In this document: positions 9,124 through 17,064 of the stretch, piece after piece
Layout of the letters: each line of letters opens with the position of its first letter
Numbering within the stretch: the first letter of the stretch is position 1
Assembly: GCF_026339955.1 (NCBI RefSeq)
Contig: NZ_JAPEPW010000002.1
Location: forward strand, 1,116,001 to 1,180,000
Reading direction: 5' to 3'
DNA from: Streptomyces sp. NBC_01549
Lineage (GTDB): Bacteria; Actinomycetota; Actinomycetes; Streptomycetales; Streptomycetaceae
DNA length: 64,000 nt
Notes under the pieces: generated by a model
What the model saw: only the letters and a program-made list of their open reading frames with translations
The model's database searches: none
Told to the model about the DNA's origin: nothing
Position numbers and translations under genes: made by a program

Positions 9124-10248
9124 TCACTCCGGCCAGACGCCCGTCTGCAGCAGGGACGCGATCGCCGCCGTGTAGGGCGCGATGTCCAGCCCCTGTTCGG
9201 CCAGCCACGCGTCCGAGTAGTACTTGTCGAGATAGCGGTCTCCGGGGTCGCAGAGCAGTGTCACCACGCTCCCCTTGTGCCCCTCCGTCACCATCTCGGC
9301 GACGATCTTCAGCGCGCTCCACAGACCGGTGCCGGTAGAGCCGCCCGCCTTGCGGCCGATGGCCTGTTCCAGTGCCCGTACGGCCGCGACGCTCGCGGCG
9401 TCCGGCACCTTCATCATCCGGTCGATCGCGCCCGGCACGAAGCTCGGCTCCATGCGGGGCCTGCCGATGCCCTCGATACGCGAGCCGCAGTCGCAGGTGA
9501 CGTCCGGATCGCCGGTGGTCCAGCCCTCGAAGAAGCACGAGTTCTCCGGGTCGGCGACGCAGATGCGGGTGTCGGCCTGCATGTAGTGGACGTAGCGCGC
9601 GAGGGTCGCCGAGGTGCCGCCGGTGCCGGCCGTGGCGACGATCCACGCGGGCTCCGGGAAACGCTCCAACTCCAGCTGGCGGAAGATGGATTCGGCGATG
9701 TTGTTGTTGCCGCGCCAGTCCGTGGCCCGTTCCGCGTAGGTGAACTGGTCCATGTAGTGGCCGCCCGTCTCGACCGCGAGAGCGGCGGACTCCTCGTACA
9801 TCCTGCGGGAGTCGTCCACGAAGTGGCACTGCCCGCCGTGGAACTCGATCAGCCGGCACTTCTCGGCGCTCGTGGTGCGCGGCATGACCGCGATGAAGGG
9901 CACGCCGATCAGCTTCGCGAAGTACGCCTCGGAGACCGCCGTCGAGCCGCTGGACGCCTCGATCACCGGGCGGCCCGGCCGGATCCAACCATTGCAGAGC
10001 CCGTACAGGAAGAGCGACCGGGCGAGGCGGTGCTTGAGGCTGCCGGTGGGGTGGGTCGACTCGTCCTTCAGGTAGAGGTCGATACCCCATGCCTCGGGCA
10101 GCGGGAAGCACAGCAGATGGGTGTCCGCCGAGCGGCGGGCGTCGGCCTGGACCTTGCGGACGGCCTCTTTGAGCCAGCTCCGGTAGCGCGCGTCACTGTG
10201 GTCGACGTCGAGGGTTTCGCCGGTCCGGATCTGCTGAGGGGTGCTCAC
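9124..10248 (-). CDS. cds1: PLP-dependent cysteine desulfhydrase (Cds1-type)
   Basis: 374 residues from a GTG preceded by AAGGAG at 7 bp. It is a fold-type II PLP enzyme of the cysteine-synthase superfamily: Lys72 in STHPTGSLKHRLARS is the expected Schiff-base lysine, EASSGSTAVSEAYFA is the substrate/phosphate loop, and GTGGTSATLARY is the PLP phosphate-binding segment. These motifs closely match what I remember of Mycobacterium tuberculosis Cds1 (Rv3684), which degrades L-cysteine to H2S, pyruvate and ammonia. It is a single-gene unit; the upstream region carries a hairpin-forming inverted repeat and a duplicated motif that may serve in regulation. Confidence 0.9.
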   Translation of the reverse strand: MSTPQQIRTGETLDVDHSDARYRSWLKEAVRKVQADARRSADTHLLCFPLPEAWGIDLYLKDESTHPTGSLKHRLARSLFLYGLCNGWIRPGRPVIEASSGSTAVSEAYFAKLIGVPFIAVMPRTTSAEKCRLIEFHGGQCHFVDDSRRMYEESAALAVETGGHYMDQFTYAERATDWRGNNNIAESIFRQLELERFPEPAWIVATAGTGGTSATLARYVHYMQADTRICVADPENSCFFEGWTTGDPDVTCDCGSRIEGIGRPRMEPSFVPGAIDRMMKVPDAASVAAVRALEQAIGRKAGGSTGTGLWSALKIVAEMVTEGHKGSVVTLLCDPGDRYLDKYYSDAWLAEQGLDIAPYTAAIASLLQTGVWPE

Positions 10249-10625
10249 GGCAGGGCTCCTTACGCATCGCGCCGACGCCGGTTCAGATGGTCGGACGCCT
10301 CGATCATAAACACCTTGCGCACGCTTCTCACCTGCATAAACACACCTTTGAGCACCTCAAAGGCACCCCTGGACCATGGGTGTCCGAAGCGACGGGGGCG
10401 CACCCGGGCGAGTGCTCCCGTCCCCGCCGTCACCTCGCCATGTGCACTGGTGCTCGCCGCTGCCTGCGGGCAGACTGCACCGCATGGGACGCCGCCCGCG
10501 TCCGGCCGCGCAGCACGGGGTGGCACTCCCGGAGTGGTCACGCACACCGGATCACGACCCGCGCGGGATCCGGGGCCGGGAGGCGGGACGGAGCACAGCC
10601 GACGCGCACAAGGGGGCGGAGCATC
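10249..10625. promoter_or_regulatory. divergent intergenic region of cds1 with inverted and direct repeats
   Basis: This 377-bp stretch has no convincing gene. CCTTTGAG at 10345-10352 and CTCAAAGG at 10356-10363 form a perfect 8-bp inverted repeat with a 3-nt centre. The motif CATAAACAC occurs twice in the same orientation, starting at about 10305 and 10335, both in the likely cds1 promoter region; on the cds1 strand it reads GTGTTTATG. These are candidate operator or promoter elements. The remaining 250 bases toward the plus-strand gene look featureless. Confidence 0.45.
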
Positions 10626-10949
10626 ATGGCGGAGCCGGAGTTCACGGCCACGGGCGTGCGGATCGGAAAGAGGCTGCGGTCGCTCACCCGGGCCGGGCAG
10701 GTCCGGATCAGTGACGGCAGGCTGGAGTTGCTGACGAGTTACGGCAGCGAGATCGACAGTGCGCCGGTGCAGGCGGTGCGGGCGTCGAAGCCGTGGTTCG
10801 CGCCCGAGGACCGGGCGTTGGCGGACGTCAACGGCACCCGCTATTCGCTCACGCTCGGCGAGCACGATCCGGCGCCCGGCAAGCCGGGGCCACCCTCGGC
10901 ACGCCGGTTCATAGAGGCGGTTCGCAGGGCGGCGGGGCGCAACGGCTGA
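10626..10949 (+). CDS. small conserved hypothetical protein
   Basis: 107 residues from the ATG at 10626, with GGGGCGGAG upstream as a possible ribosome-binding site. It is composed of alternating short strands (VRISDGRLELLTSYGSEI, RYSLTLGEHD) and a C-terminal helix (ARRFIEAVRRAAGRNG), consistent with a small beta-rich domain resembling a PH-like fold. There is no signal peptide, membrane segment or catalytic motif. Codon bias is as in neighbouring real genes, which is why I accept it although I do not recognise the family. It is divergent from cds1. Confidence 0.62.
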   Translation: MAEPEFTATGVRIGKRLRSLTRAGQVRISDGRLELLTSYGSEIDSAPVQAVRASKPWFAPEDRALADVNGTRYSLTLGEHDPAPGKPGPPSARRFIEAVRRAAGRNG

Positions 10950-10969
10950 GTCGGCCGCGCGGCAACCGA

Positions 10970-11900
10970 CACGGGAGCCTTCGGTTCGCCACCGGCAAGG
11001 GCCGACACAGGCACCCACGACACGCGACCGACGACGCCCCGCGCGGGAGTCGTCCACGCGCGACCACAGACGCCCCGCGCGCGAGCCGTCGGCCCCCGGC
11101 CGACGACCGCCGACGGGTCAGCCCCGGGCGCGCGACCAGCGGTGCTCGCACGTGGCGGCGATCGGTACGGGGGCCCAGGCCCGCACCCCCAGGTGGCCGG
11201 CACGGGGGACCTCGACCGGCAACCGGCGACGGCGGACGGACAGGCCTCGGGCTGCGCACCGGCGACGGTCGACACGGGCGCGTTCACCACGGCCGGCAAC
11301 AGCCGACAGACAAGCCCCGGGCTCGCAGTCGGCGACGGCCGGACCGGGAGCACCGCGCTCGCGGCCGGCGCGTCCCGATGCCGGGGCCCCTGGTCGACGA
11401 GGGCCGAAGCCGGGCCTCGAACCCGCGGCCGGCGAAGCGGCGTGGGGGACCAGGTGCGACAGCCACCGCCACGCAGCCGGCGGCGACCCACAACGGAGCG
11501 TTGGGCTCACAGCAGGCGGCACCCTGACCGGCAACCTCCAACTCACGTACGGCGAACCCCGAAACGGCAACCACGCGCCCACAACCGCCGACCATCGACG
11601 GAACAGCCCTGGGCCCTCGGCCGCCGACCGTCGGCGACGAAGCCCCGAGTTCTCGACCGGCGACGGCCGGCCACGAAGGGCGGGGCTCGTGGGCGGCCGT
11701 GCTCCGGCCGGGGGCATCCGGGGCGCGTCCGGCGGGGTCCGGTGTCGAGGCCCTCGGGCGGCTACGGCCGAGGGGAGCCCGACCCTGGACCGGCGCCGTC
11801 GGCGCAGGAGCCCCCGCGCGCGATCGGCGCCGGTGGGCACACGAGCAAGGCACACGAGCAATCCGCCCGCACCCCGCGACGGTGCACGATGAACCCTCGC
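10970..11900. repeat. degenerate ~30-36-bp tandem repeat array, non-coding
   Basis: From about 10970 to 11900 the sequence is a string of imperfect units resembling CCGGCGACGG(N)..ACA..CCCGGGCTCG, spaced roughly 30-36 bp. Clear copies lie near 11217, 11262, 11292, 11328, 11432, 11622 and 11656. Read on the minus strand the units give a short 'VAGRGPGAR'-like peptide motif that drifts through all three frames, so no continuous protein is encoded. Open frames of ~295 codons here are by-products of the high GC content. Up to 12153 I see nothing else apart from an AT-richer stretch at about 12010-12060 that may be the promoter of the next gene. Confidence 0.5.
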
Positions 11901-12153
11901 CCGGCGAACGCCGCCGCTCAGGCAAGGCCTCCGCCCCGCACTCCGCGATGGCTGGGGCCGGAGCGGACCGCACCGCGAGTTGCGGGACCACACCCCCTGA
12001 GTCACGCTGTTCTCACATCATCACTCTGAGTTTACCGGCGATAACGCTACGAACCATCCCGCCGGTCACCGCAGCAGGCGGCCGTTCCACTCAGCCACTC
12101 TGCTGGATCCGATCTCCGTCTTCTTCCGGACCTCAATTCGGGGAGTCGCAGCC

Positions 12154-12678
12154 GTGATCAGCCAGCCAAGCAGGCATTGCACGGTGGAGCTCCAAGCCCT
12201 GCCGTCGCGGATCGGCCAGGTCCGCAGAATCCTTTCTGCGCAATTGCGCTACTGGCACCAGGACCCCTTGATAGACCAGGCCGCGCTCGGAGTGACCGAG
12301 CTGCTGACCAACGTCCACCAGCACGCCCAGCCGGACAAGCTGTGCACCGTGGAGATCGAGCTGCTGCTCGACCGGCTCACGGTCTCGGTGCACGACCACG
12401 ACCCCCGTCTGCCCGAGGTACAGGACGTGGACCCCACGGCCACCTGCGGACGCGGTCTCGCGATGATCGCCGCGGTGAGCGAGAGCTGGGGCGTGCGTCC
12501 GGACGGCGAGTCGGGCAAGGTCGTGTGGTTCACCCTGCCGGCGACCTCGCCCGCGGTGGCGCAGCCCGTGCTTCCGCCTTACGAACCCCCTCGCGAGACC
12601 ACGCGCCGACACACCGTCGCCCCGCTCGACGAACGCCGGCCCGAACACGCTCCCGCCCGGTCCGCCGTTGCCGGCTGA
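12154..12678 (+). CDS. RsbW-like ATP-binding protein (anti-sigma-type HATPase)
   Basis: 174 residues from the GTG at 12154, with GGGAG about 8 bp upstream. About residues 10-130 form a histidine-kinase-like ATPase domain of the serine-kinase RsbW type: N-box VTELLTNVHQHA, then DPTATCGRGLAMIAAVSE as the G-box/ATP lid, and WGVRPDGESGKVVWFTLP as the closing strands. No dimerization or sensor domain is present. The Pro/Arg-rich C-terminal ~40 residues look disordered. Streptomyces carries many such small ATPases, acting as anti-sigma factors or anti-anti-sigma kinases; the partner is not in this window. Confidence 0.85.
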   Translation: MISQPSRHCTVELQALPSRIGQVRRILSAQLRYWHQDPLIDQAALGVTELLTNVHQHAQPDKLCTVEIELLLDRLTVSVHDHDPRLPEVQDVDPTATCGRGLAMIAAVSESWGVRPDGESGKVVWFTLPATSPAVAQPVLPPYEPPRETTRRHTVAPLDERRPEHAPARSAVAG

Positions 12679-12689
12679 CCGGGCGGTGC

Positions 12690-12835
12690 CCCCCTTCTCT
12701 TGGCGATGGCGCGCAGCACGTCCAGGCGTGCCGCCCGCCGGGCCGGGCACAGTCCCGCGAGGCCCACGAGCGCCACCACCACCACGAGCCGCCCGGGCGG
12801 GACCGCGAAGGCGAAGGCGCTGTCCGACGCGCCGT
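12690..12835 (-). pseudogene. remnant of FtsX-type ABC permease C-terminus
   Basis: On the minus strand about 45 residues read VPPGRLVVVVALVGLAG, then LCPARRAARLDVLRAIAKR. This is the signature end of MacB/FtsX-type ABC permeases: a last membrane helix followed by 'PARRAARLDVLRAI'. The rest of the permease (about 800 residues) is missing and the natural stop is lost. It lies directly downstream of the scrambled ABC ATPase fragment in the gene order normal for such export operons. It is a decayed gene end and not a small functional protein. Confidence 0.75.
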
Positions 12836-13031
12836 CGGAGGCCTTGCCCGGACGACGGCGACGCGTTGCCGCTGTCTGCCGGAGAGTTCGGCGGGACGGC
12901 GGCGCATCAGGGTGCCGGGAAGCCGACGCTCACCCCGTCCAGGGCCCTGACGGCGGTGTCGCCGCTGCCGCGTACACCTTCACGGCGTCGGCGACGCCCG
13001 CTGCACGACGCGTCGTGGTCGCGGTCGTCAT
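12836..13031 (-). pseudogene. scrambled remnant of MacB/LolD-type ABC ATPase
   Basis: An ATG at 13031 overlaps the stop of the SHOCT gene (ATGA). The first 20 codons (MTTATTTRRAAGVADAVKVY) are a normal ABC ATPase start. A frameshift near 12972 then puts GSGDTAVRALDGVSVGFPA in a second frame. A third frame takes over at 12907 with RRRPAELSGRQRQRVAVVRA, a degenerate ABC signature (LSGGQ as LSGRQ). Walker A, the Q-loop, Walker B and the C-terminal half are absent. At least two deletions and one frameshift are needed, so the gene cannot make an active ATPase. Confidence 0.78.
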
Positions 13032-13336
13032 GCCGCTCCTCCCTTGCCCGGGCGGCCGAACTGCTCGTCCAGGACGGAGAGCCGGCGCCAGTACTCGTCC
13101 TCGTCGATCTCACCGGTGGCGAAGCGGCGGCCGAGCAGCGCGATCGGCGAGTCTCCCGCCGCACGGGAGTCGCGGGGCGGACCGAAGTCGCCCATGGCGC
13201 GCCACGGTCCGCGGCGCCCGCGCCCCACGGTGCGGCGCAGGACCGTCACGACGCCGATCACGACGGCCGCCCAGATCAGCGGGAAGAACAGGATCCACGG
13301 GCCGGGGCCGCCGTCCCAGTTCGCCAGCGTCTGCAT
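13028..13336 (-). CDS. SHOCT-domain small membrane protein
   Basis: 102 residues from the ATG at 13336. One membrane helix (about 14-32, WILFFPLIWAAVVIGVVTVL) is followed by an Arg-rich linker. A C-terminal SHOCT domain runs about 66-95 (LLGRRFATGEIDEDEYWRRLSVLDEQF). SHOCT modules are short oligomerization helices common in actinobacteria. Such genes often precede MacB-like ABC exporter genes; here that partner survives only as fragments, with the 4-bp translational-coupling overlap preserved. The protein itself looks intact. It is divergent from the TetR gene. Confidence 0.82.
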   Translation of the reverse strand: MQTLANWDGGPGPWILFFPLIWAAVVIGVVTVLRRTVGRGRRGPWRAMGDFGPPRDSRAAGDSPIALLGRRFATGEIDEDEYWRRLSVLDEQFGRPGKGGAA

Positions 13337-13506
13337 CTCGGGTCATCTCCTAGGTGGGTGGGAGCTGTTGCGATACATCGAGACTCGCTTCGGAAGGGGT
13401 GTGAGTCGTCGTACGGCCAGCGGCCGTTCCCGTACCTCCGCGGGAGTACACGGGGCTCCGCCGCCTGCTTCCCCAGCCCGCCATCAAGACGCTCGACTCT
13501 GTACCT

Positions 13507-13521
13507 ACTAGTATGTATAGT
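13507..13521. promoter_or_regulatory. imperfect palindrome just upstream of the TetR start
   Basis: ACTAGTATGTATAGT is an AT-rich, partly dyad-symmetric 15-mer ending 6 bp before the ATG at 13528. Its placement at a regulator start suits an autoregulatory TetR operator. Only the outer ACTA/TAGT arms match, so this is a weak prediction. Confidence 0.3.
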
Positions 13522-13527
13522 GAGATC

Positions 13528-14100
13528 ATGAGCACTCCGGAGCGGCTGATCGAGTCCACGCGCGAGCTGTTGTGGGAGCGCGGTTACGTGGGCACCAGCC
13601 CCAGGGCGATCCAGCAGCACGCGGGCGCCGGGCAGGGCAGCATGTACCACCACTTCAAGGGCAAGCCCGATCTCGCCCTGGCCGCGATCCGACGCACCGC
13701 CGAGGAGTTGCGGGCCACTGCCGAGGACGTACTCGACGCGCCCGGCTCACCGTACGAACGCGTCGAGGCGTATCTGCGACGGGAGCGTGACGTTCTGCGT
13801 GGCTGTCCGGTCGGTCGGCTGACGATGGACCCGGACGTGATCGCCAGTGCGGAGCTCCGTGCCCCCGTCGACGAGACGATCGACTGGCTGCGCGAGCGAC
13901 TGGCCGGGATCGTCGAAGAGGGCAAGGAGCAGGGGCAGTTCGCGCCGTCGCTCGACTCCGAGGAGATCGCAGCGACGATCCTCGCGACCGTGCAGGGGGG
14001 CTATGTGCTCGCGCGGGCCTCCGGCTCCCCGGCCGCCTTCGACACGGCCGTCCGCGGGCTGCTCGCCCTGCTCTCCCCCACCCGTCGGGGCCTCGACTGA
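13528..14100 (+). CDS. TetR/AcrR-family transcriptional regulator
   Basis: 190 residues from the ATG at 13528 (MSTPERLIES); an ATG 15 bp upstream is in frame but lies in the palindromic region. The N-terminal helix-turn-helix spans about 6-50, with ELLWERGYVGTSPRAIQQHAGAGQ and MYHHFKGKPDLALAAI, the classic TetR 'YxHFxxK' end. The C-terminal ligand domain (CPVGRLTMDPDVIA) resembles the LmrA/YxaF-like subgroup. It precedes the DUF4865 and phosphotriesterase-like genes on the same strand and may control them, and it is divergent from the SHOCT gene and the dead exporter. Confidence 0.88.
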   Translation: MSTPERLIESTRELLWERGYVGTSPRAIQQHAGAGQGSMYHHFKGKPDLALAAIRRTAEELRATAEDVLDAPGSPYERVEAYLRRERDVLRGCPVGRLTMDPDVIASAELRAPVDETIDWLRERLAGIVEEGKEQGQFAPSLDSEEIAATILATVQGGYVLARASGSPAAFDTAVRGLLALLSPTRRGLD

Positions 14101-14146
14101 AAGCCTGGAGGTCTGAAGGTCTGAAGGCCCCTCAAGGAGGTCTGCG

Positions 14147-14731
14147 ATGCACGCGATGCAGTACGAACTGACGTTCCCCGCCGACTACGACATGGGGATC
14201 ATTCGCGCCCGGGTGTCCCGTATCGGGCACCTCCTCGACGACTGGGAGGGGCTCCGCTTCAAGACATTCCTGATGCGTGAGCGTGGGGTGCACGGCTCGC
14301 CGGTCAACCAGTACGCGCCCTTCTACCTCTGGAACACCGTCGAGGGCATGAACTCCTCCCTCTGGGGCGGTGCCTTCCAGGGACTCGTCAATGACTTCGG
14401 GCGGCCGGTGGTGCAGAACTGGACGGGCCTCGCGTACGAGGAGGGCTCCGCCGCCGGTGCTCCGGCCCACGTCGCGGTGCGGCGACGGCAGTCCGTGCCG
14501 GAGGGCGCCGACCTGGCCGAGGTGACGGCGCGGGCCGTGGCGGAGGCGGAGCGGCTGGCCTCACTCGACGGAGCGGTCTGCGCGGCCGCCGCCGTCGACC
14601 CGCGCCACTGGGAGCTGGTGCACTTCTCCCTCTGGGACCACGACACGCCCAAGGCTCCCGGCGAGGTCTTCCAGGTGCTGCATGTGTCGGCGCCCGGGCG
14701 CGACCGGCTCCCCCGGGGCCGACAGTGGTGA
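14147..14731 (+). CDS. DUF4865 family protein
   Basis: 194 residues from the ATG at 14147, preceded by a strong AAGGAGG at 14135-14141. A second ATG at 14156 is possible, but the first has better spacing. The N-terminal MQYELTFPADYDMGIIRARV, the segment APFYLWNTVEGMNSSLWGG and the FGRP motif match DUF4865, a family with a dimeric alpha/beta-barrel (monooxygenase-like) fold that is often encoded beside TetR or LysR regulators. Its activity is unknown. The stop overlaps the start of the phosphotriesterase-like gene (GTGA), which implies translational coupling. Confidence 0.82.
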   Translation: MHAMQYELTFPADYDMGIIRARVSRIGHLLDDWEGLRFKTFLMRERGVHGSPVNQYAPFYLWNTVEGMNSSLWGGAFQGLVNDFGRPVVQNWTGLAYEEGSAAGAPAHVAVRRRQSVPEGADLAEVTARAVAEAERLASLDGAVCAAAAVDPRHWELVHFSLWDHDTPKAPGEVFQVLHVSAPGRDRLPRGRQW

Positions 14732-15711
14732 GCCCTGACCCCACGAGCCTCGGAAGCACGGTCCCCGCGAGAGTCCGTACGGTCCTCGGGGACGTCCCGC
14801 CCGAGCACCTCGGGGTGTGCGACGCCCATGACCACCTCTTCTTCGGCAGCCCCGCGCTCCCCGGCCAGGAACTGCGTGACGCGTCCGCCGCGCGGGCCGA
14901 ACTGGCCGCGTTCCGCGAGCAGGGCGGCGGGAGTGTGGTGCAGTGGACGCCGTACGGACTGGGCCGGCGCGCCGCGGACCTGCCGCTCCTCTCCCGTGAC
15001 ACCGGCGTCCATGTGGTCGCCGCGACGGGTCTGCACCAAGCGGTCCACTACACACCGGAGTCGCTCACCGAACTGCGCGGCAGGCTGGCGGACGTCTTCG
15101 TCTCCGAACTCACGTCGGGCATCGGCACGTCCGGGGTCCGGGCCGGACTCGTCAAGGTCGCGGGCGGCTTCCACGCGCTCGACGCGCACGCCCGCTGGAC
15201 GATGACCGCGGCGGCCGAGGCCCACCACGCCACGGGCGCGCCGATCGCCGTGCACCTGGAGCTGGGGACGGCCGCGCTCGACGTACTCGACCTGCTGTGC
15301 GGCGCGTTGGAGGTGCCGCCGCACCGGGTGATCCTGGGCCACCTCAACCGCTCCCCGGACCTCGTGGTGCAGCGCCAGGCCGCCGAGGCGGGCGCCTACC
15401 TCGCCTTCGACGGCCCCTCCCGCGCGAACCACGCCACCGACTGGCGCATGCCCGACGCCGTACGCGCCCTGGCCGACGCGGGTTTCGGCCACCGTCTGCT
15501 CCTCGGCGCCGACACGACGACCGCTGCGGCGCGCTCGGTCAACGGCGGCCCCGGGATGCCGTATCTGCTGCGCCGGGTGCGCCCACGGCTCGCACTGGCT
15601 CTGGGTGCGGAACTCGTGGAGCGCGTCTTCACGGAGAACCCCGCCCGGGCGCTCGCCGTGCAGTGGCACGATGCGCCACCCCGTCCGCCGCGACTGCCGG
15701 ACCGGCCCTAG
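14728..15711 (+). CDS. phosphotriesterase-family amidohydrolase
   Basis: 327 residues from the GTG at 14728, which overlaps the DUF4865 stop by 4 bp; GTG 14725 is also possible. It has the PHP/phosphotriesterase barrel pattern: His34 and His36 in CDAHDHLFF, Lys143 in AGLVKVAGG as the expected carboxylated metal bridge, a later His in IAVHLELG, then ILGHLNR and an Asp in LLLGADTT. Homologues hydrolyse lactones, phosphotriesters or other esters; the natural substrate is probably a lactone. With DUF4865 it probably forms a small catabolic or detoxification operon under the upstream TetR regulator. Confidence 0.83.
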   Translation: MSPDPTSLGSTVPARVRTVLGDVPPEHLGVCDAHDHLFFGSPALPGQELRDASAARAELAAFREQGGGSVVQWTPYGLGRRAADLPLLSRDTGVHVVAATGLHQAVHYTPESLTELRGRLADVFVSELTSGIGTSGVRAGLVKVAGGFHALDAHARWTMTAAAEAHHATGAPIAVHLELGTAALDVLDLLCGALEVPPHRVILGHLNRSPDLVVQRQAAEAGAYLAFDGPSRANHATDWRMPDAVRALADAGFGHRLLLGADTTTAAARSVNGGPGMPYLLRRVRPRLALALGAELVERVFTENPARALAVQWHDAPPRPPRLPDRP

Positions 15712-15819
15712 GGCCGGCCGCGCTCGGCGAACTCGTCGATCTGGGCCGTCGAGGTGGCGATGAACACCCCGGCGGGCGAGCCCCCCTTCGTGCTCCCCCA
15801 CCGCGTCGACGGCCTCGAC

Positions 15820-17064
15820 TCAGACCTGGGCGAGGGCCGCCGGTGGGTCGTCCAGGACCGGCTGCCAGGCCAACTCCGCCGCGCCCACCAGAGTGTTGTG
15901 GTCCAGGGTGCAGGCGAGGATCGGTACGCCACCGCTCTGGCCCCACAGGCTGCGGTCGGCGACGACGGCGCGCAGGCGGCCGGGGTCGGCGTCGAGGAGG
16001 CTGCGGTGCAGGCCGCCGAGAATGATCCGGTCGGGGTTGAGGATGTTGACGAGTCCGGCGAGTCCCAGGCCGAGGCGGTCGATCAGCGCCTCGGTGGCCG
16101 TGCGGACGGAGGGGTCCTGGTCGTATCGGGTGCGGATCAGGTCGTTGGCCTGCTGGAGGAGGGACACCTCGGGGCCGGGGTCGCGGCCCGCCGCCATGAG
16201 GAAGGCCAGGGGGTCCGCCTCGACGTCGAGGCAGCCGCGGCTGCCGCAGTAGCAGGGGCGGCCCTCGGGGTTGACGGTGAGGTGGCCGACTTCGAGGGCG
16301 AGGCCCGAGCTGCCCGTGTGCAGTCTCCCGTCGAGCACGAGCGCGCCGCCGACGCCCCGGTGCCCGGTGGCCACGCACAGCAGGTCGCGGGAGCCGCGCC
16401 CGGCGCCGTGGCGGTGCTCGGCGAGGGCGGCCAGGTTGACGTCGTTCGCGGCGAAAGCCGGGCCCTCTATGCCCGCCGCGCGCACCCGTTCGGCGAAGAT
16501 CCGGCGTACGGGGGCGCCTGCGGGCCAAGCCAGGTGGAGGGGGTTGAGGGCGAGCCCGTCCGGTTCGGCGACGGCGGACGGCACGGCGAGTCCGGCGCCC
16601 ACGCAGCGCCGCCCGGTCTCGCGGAGCAGCTCCGCGCCGGTCTCGACGACGGCGCCCAGCACCTTCGACGGGTCGGCGTCGACGGTCTCGCAGCTGGGCG
16701 CGGTGGCGACGATCCGGCCGCCGAGCCCGACCAGCGCGGCGCGGAATCCGTCGGCGTGCACCTGCGCGGCCAGCGCGACAGGACCGTCCTCGGCGACCTC
16801 CAGGCGGTGCGAGGGCCGTCCCTGCGAACCGGCCGCCGCGCCGGGCCGGGCGTCGACCCGGATCAGTCCCAGCGCCTCCAACTCCGCGGCCACCGCGCCC
16901 GCGGTGGCCCGGGTGACGCCCAGCTCCGCGGTGAGTACGGCACGCGTCGGCGCACGCCCGGTGTGCACGAGTTCCAGCGCGGGTCCGAGCGCCCCGCGCC
17001 CCCGGTCCAGCCGCGTCCGCGTGTTCCCTTCCCCCGCCGTCCGGGGGCCCGCCTTGCCGTTCAT
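15820..17064 (-). CDS. ROK-family transcriptional regulator
   Basis: 414 residues from the ATG at 17064, which overlaps the AlkB stop by 4 bp. An N-terminal winged helix (about 25-75, RAVLTAELGVTRATAGAVAAEL) precedes a ROK sugar-kinase-like domain. The zinc motif reads CYCGSRGCLDVEA, with Asp where most ROK proteins have Glu. GVGGALVLDGRLHTGSSGLALEVGH is the typical ROK strand-loop with the metal-binding His. With a DNA-binding domain this is a NagC/XylR-type repressor and not a kinase. Its sugar ligand cannot be read. The longer frame toward 17649 belongs to the AlkB strand and is not coding. Confidence 0.9.
   Translation of the reverse strand: MNGKAGPRTAGEGNTRTRLDRGRGALGPALELVHTGRAPTRAVLTAELGVTRATAGAVAAELEALGLIRVDARPGAAAGSQGRPSHRLEVAEDGPVALAAQVHADGFRAALVGLGGRIVATAPSCETVDADPSKVLGAVVETGAELLRETGRRCVGAGLAVPSAVAEPDGLALNPLHLAWPAGAPVRRIFAERVRAAGIEGPAFAANDVNLAALAEHRHGAGRGSRDLLCVATGHRGVGGALVLDGRLHTGSSGLALEVGHLTVNPEGRPCYCGSRGCLDVEADPLAFLMAAGRDPGPEVSLLQQANDLIRTRYDQDPSVRTATEALIDRLGLGLAGLVNILNPDRIILGGLHRSLLDADPGRLRAVVADRSLWGQSGGVPILACTLDHNTLVGAAELAWQPVLDDPPAALAQV

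Noticed and set aside
11118..12005. Overlapping 235-295-codon frames on both strands at about 11.1-12.0 kb
   Set aside because: Composition is Arg/Gly/Pro-rich, the repeat motif shifts between frames, and there are no start signals; explained by the degenerate repeat field.
15712..15819. Possible gene end on the minus strand (reading PAGVFIATSTAQIDEFAERG)
   Set aside because: It looks protein-like but has no start, no upstream continuation and lies in a 108-bp gap after the ROK stop; too short to support a call.
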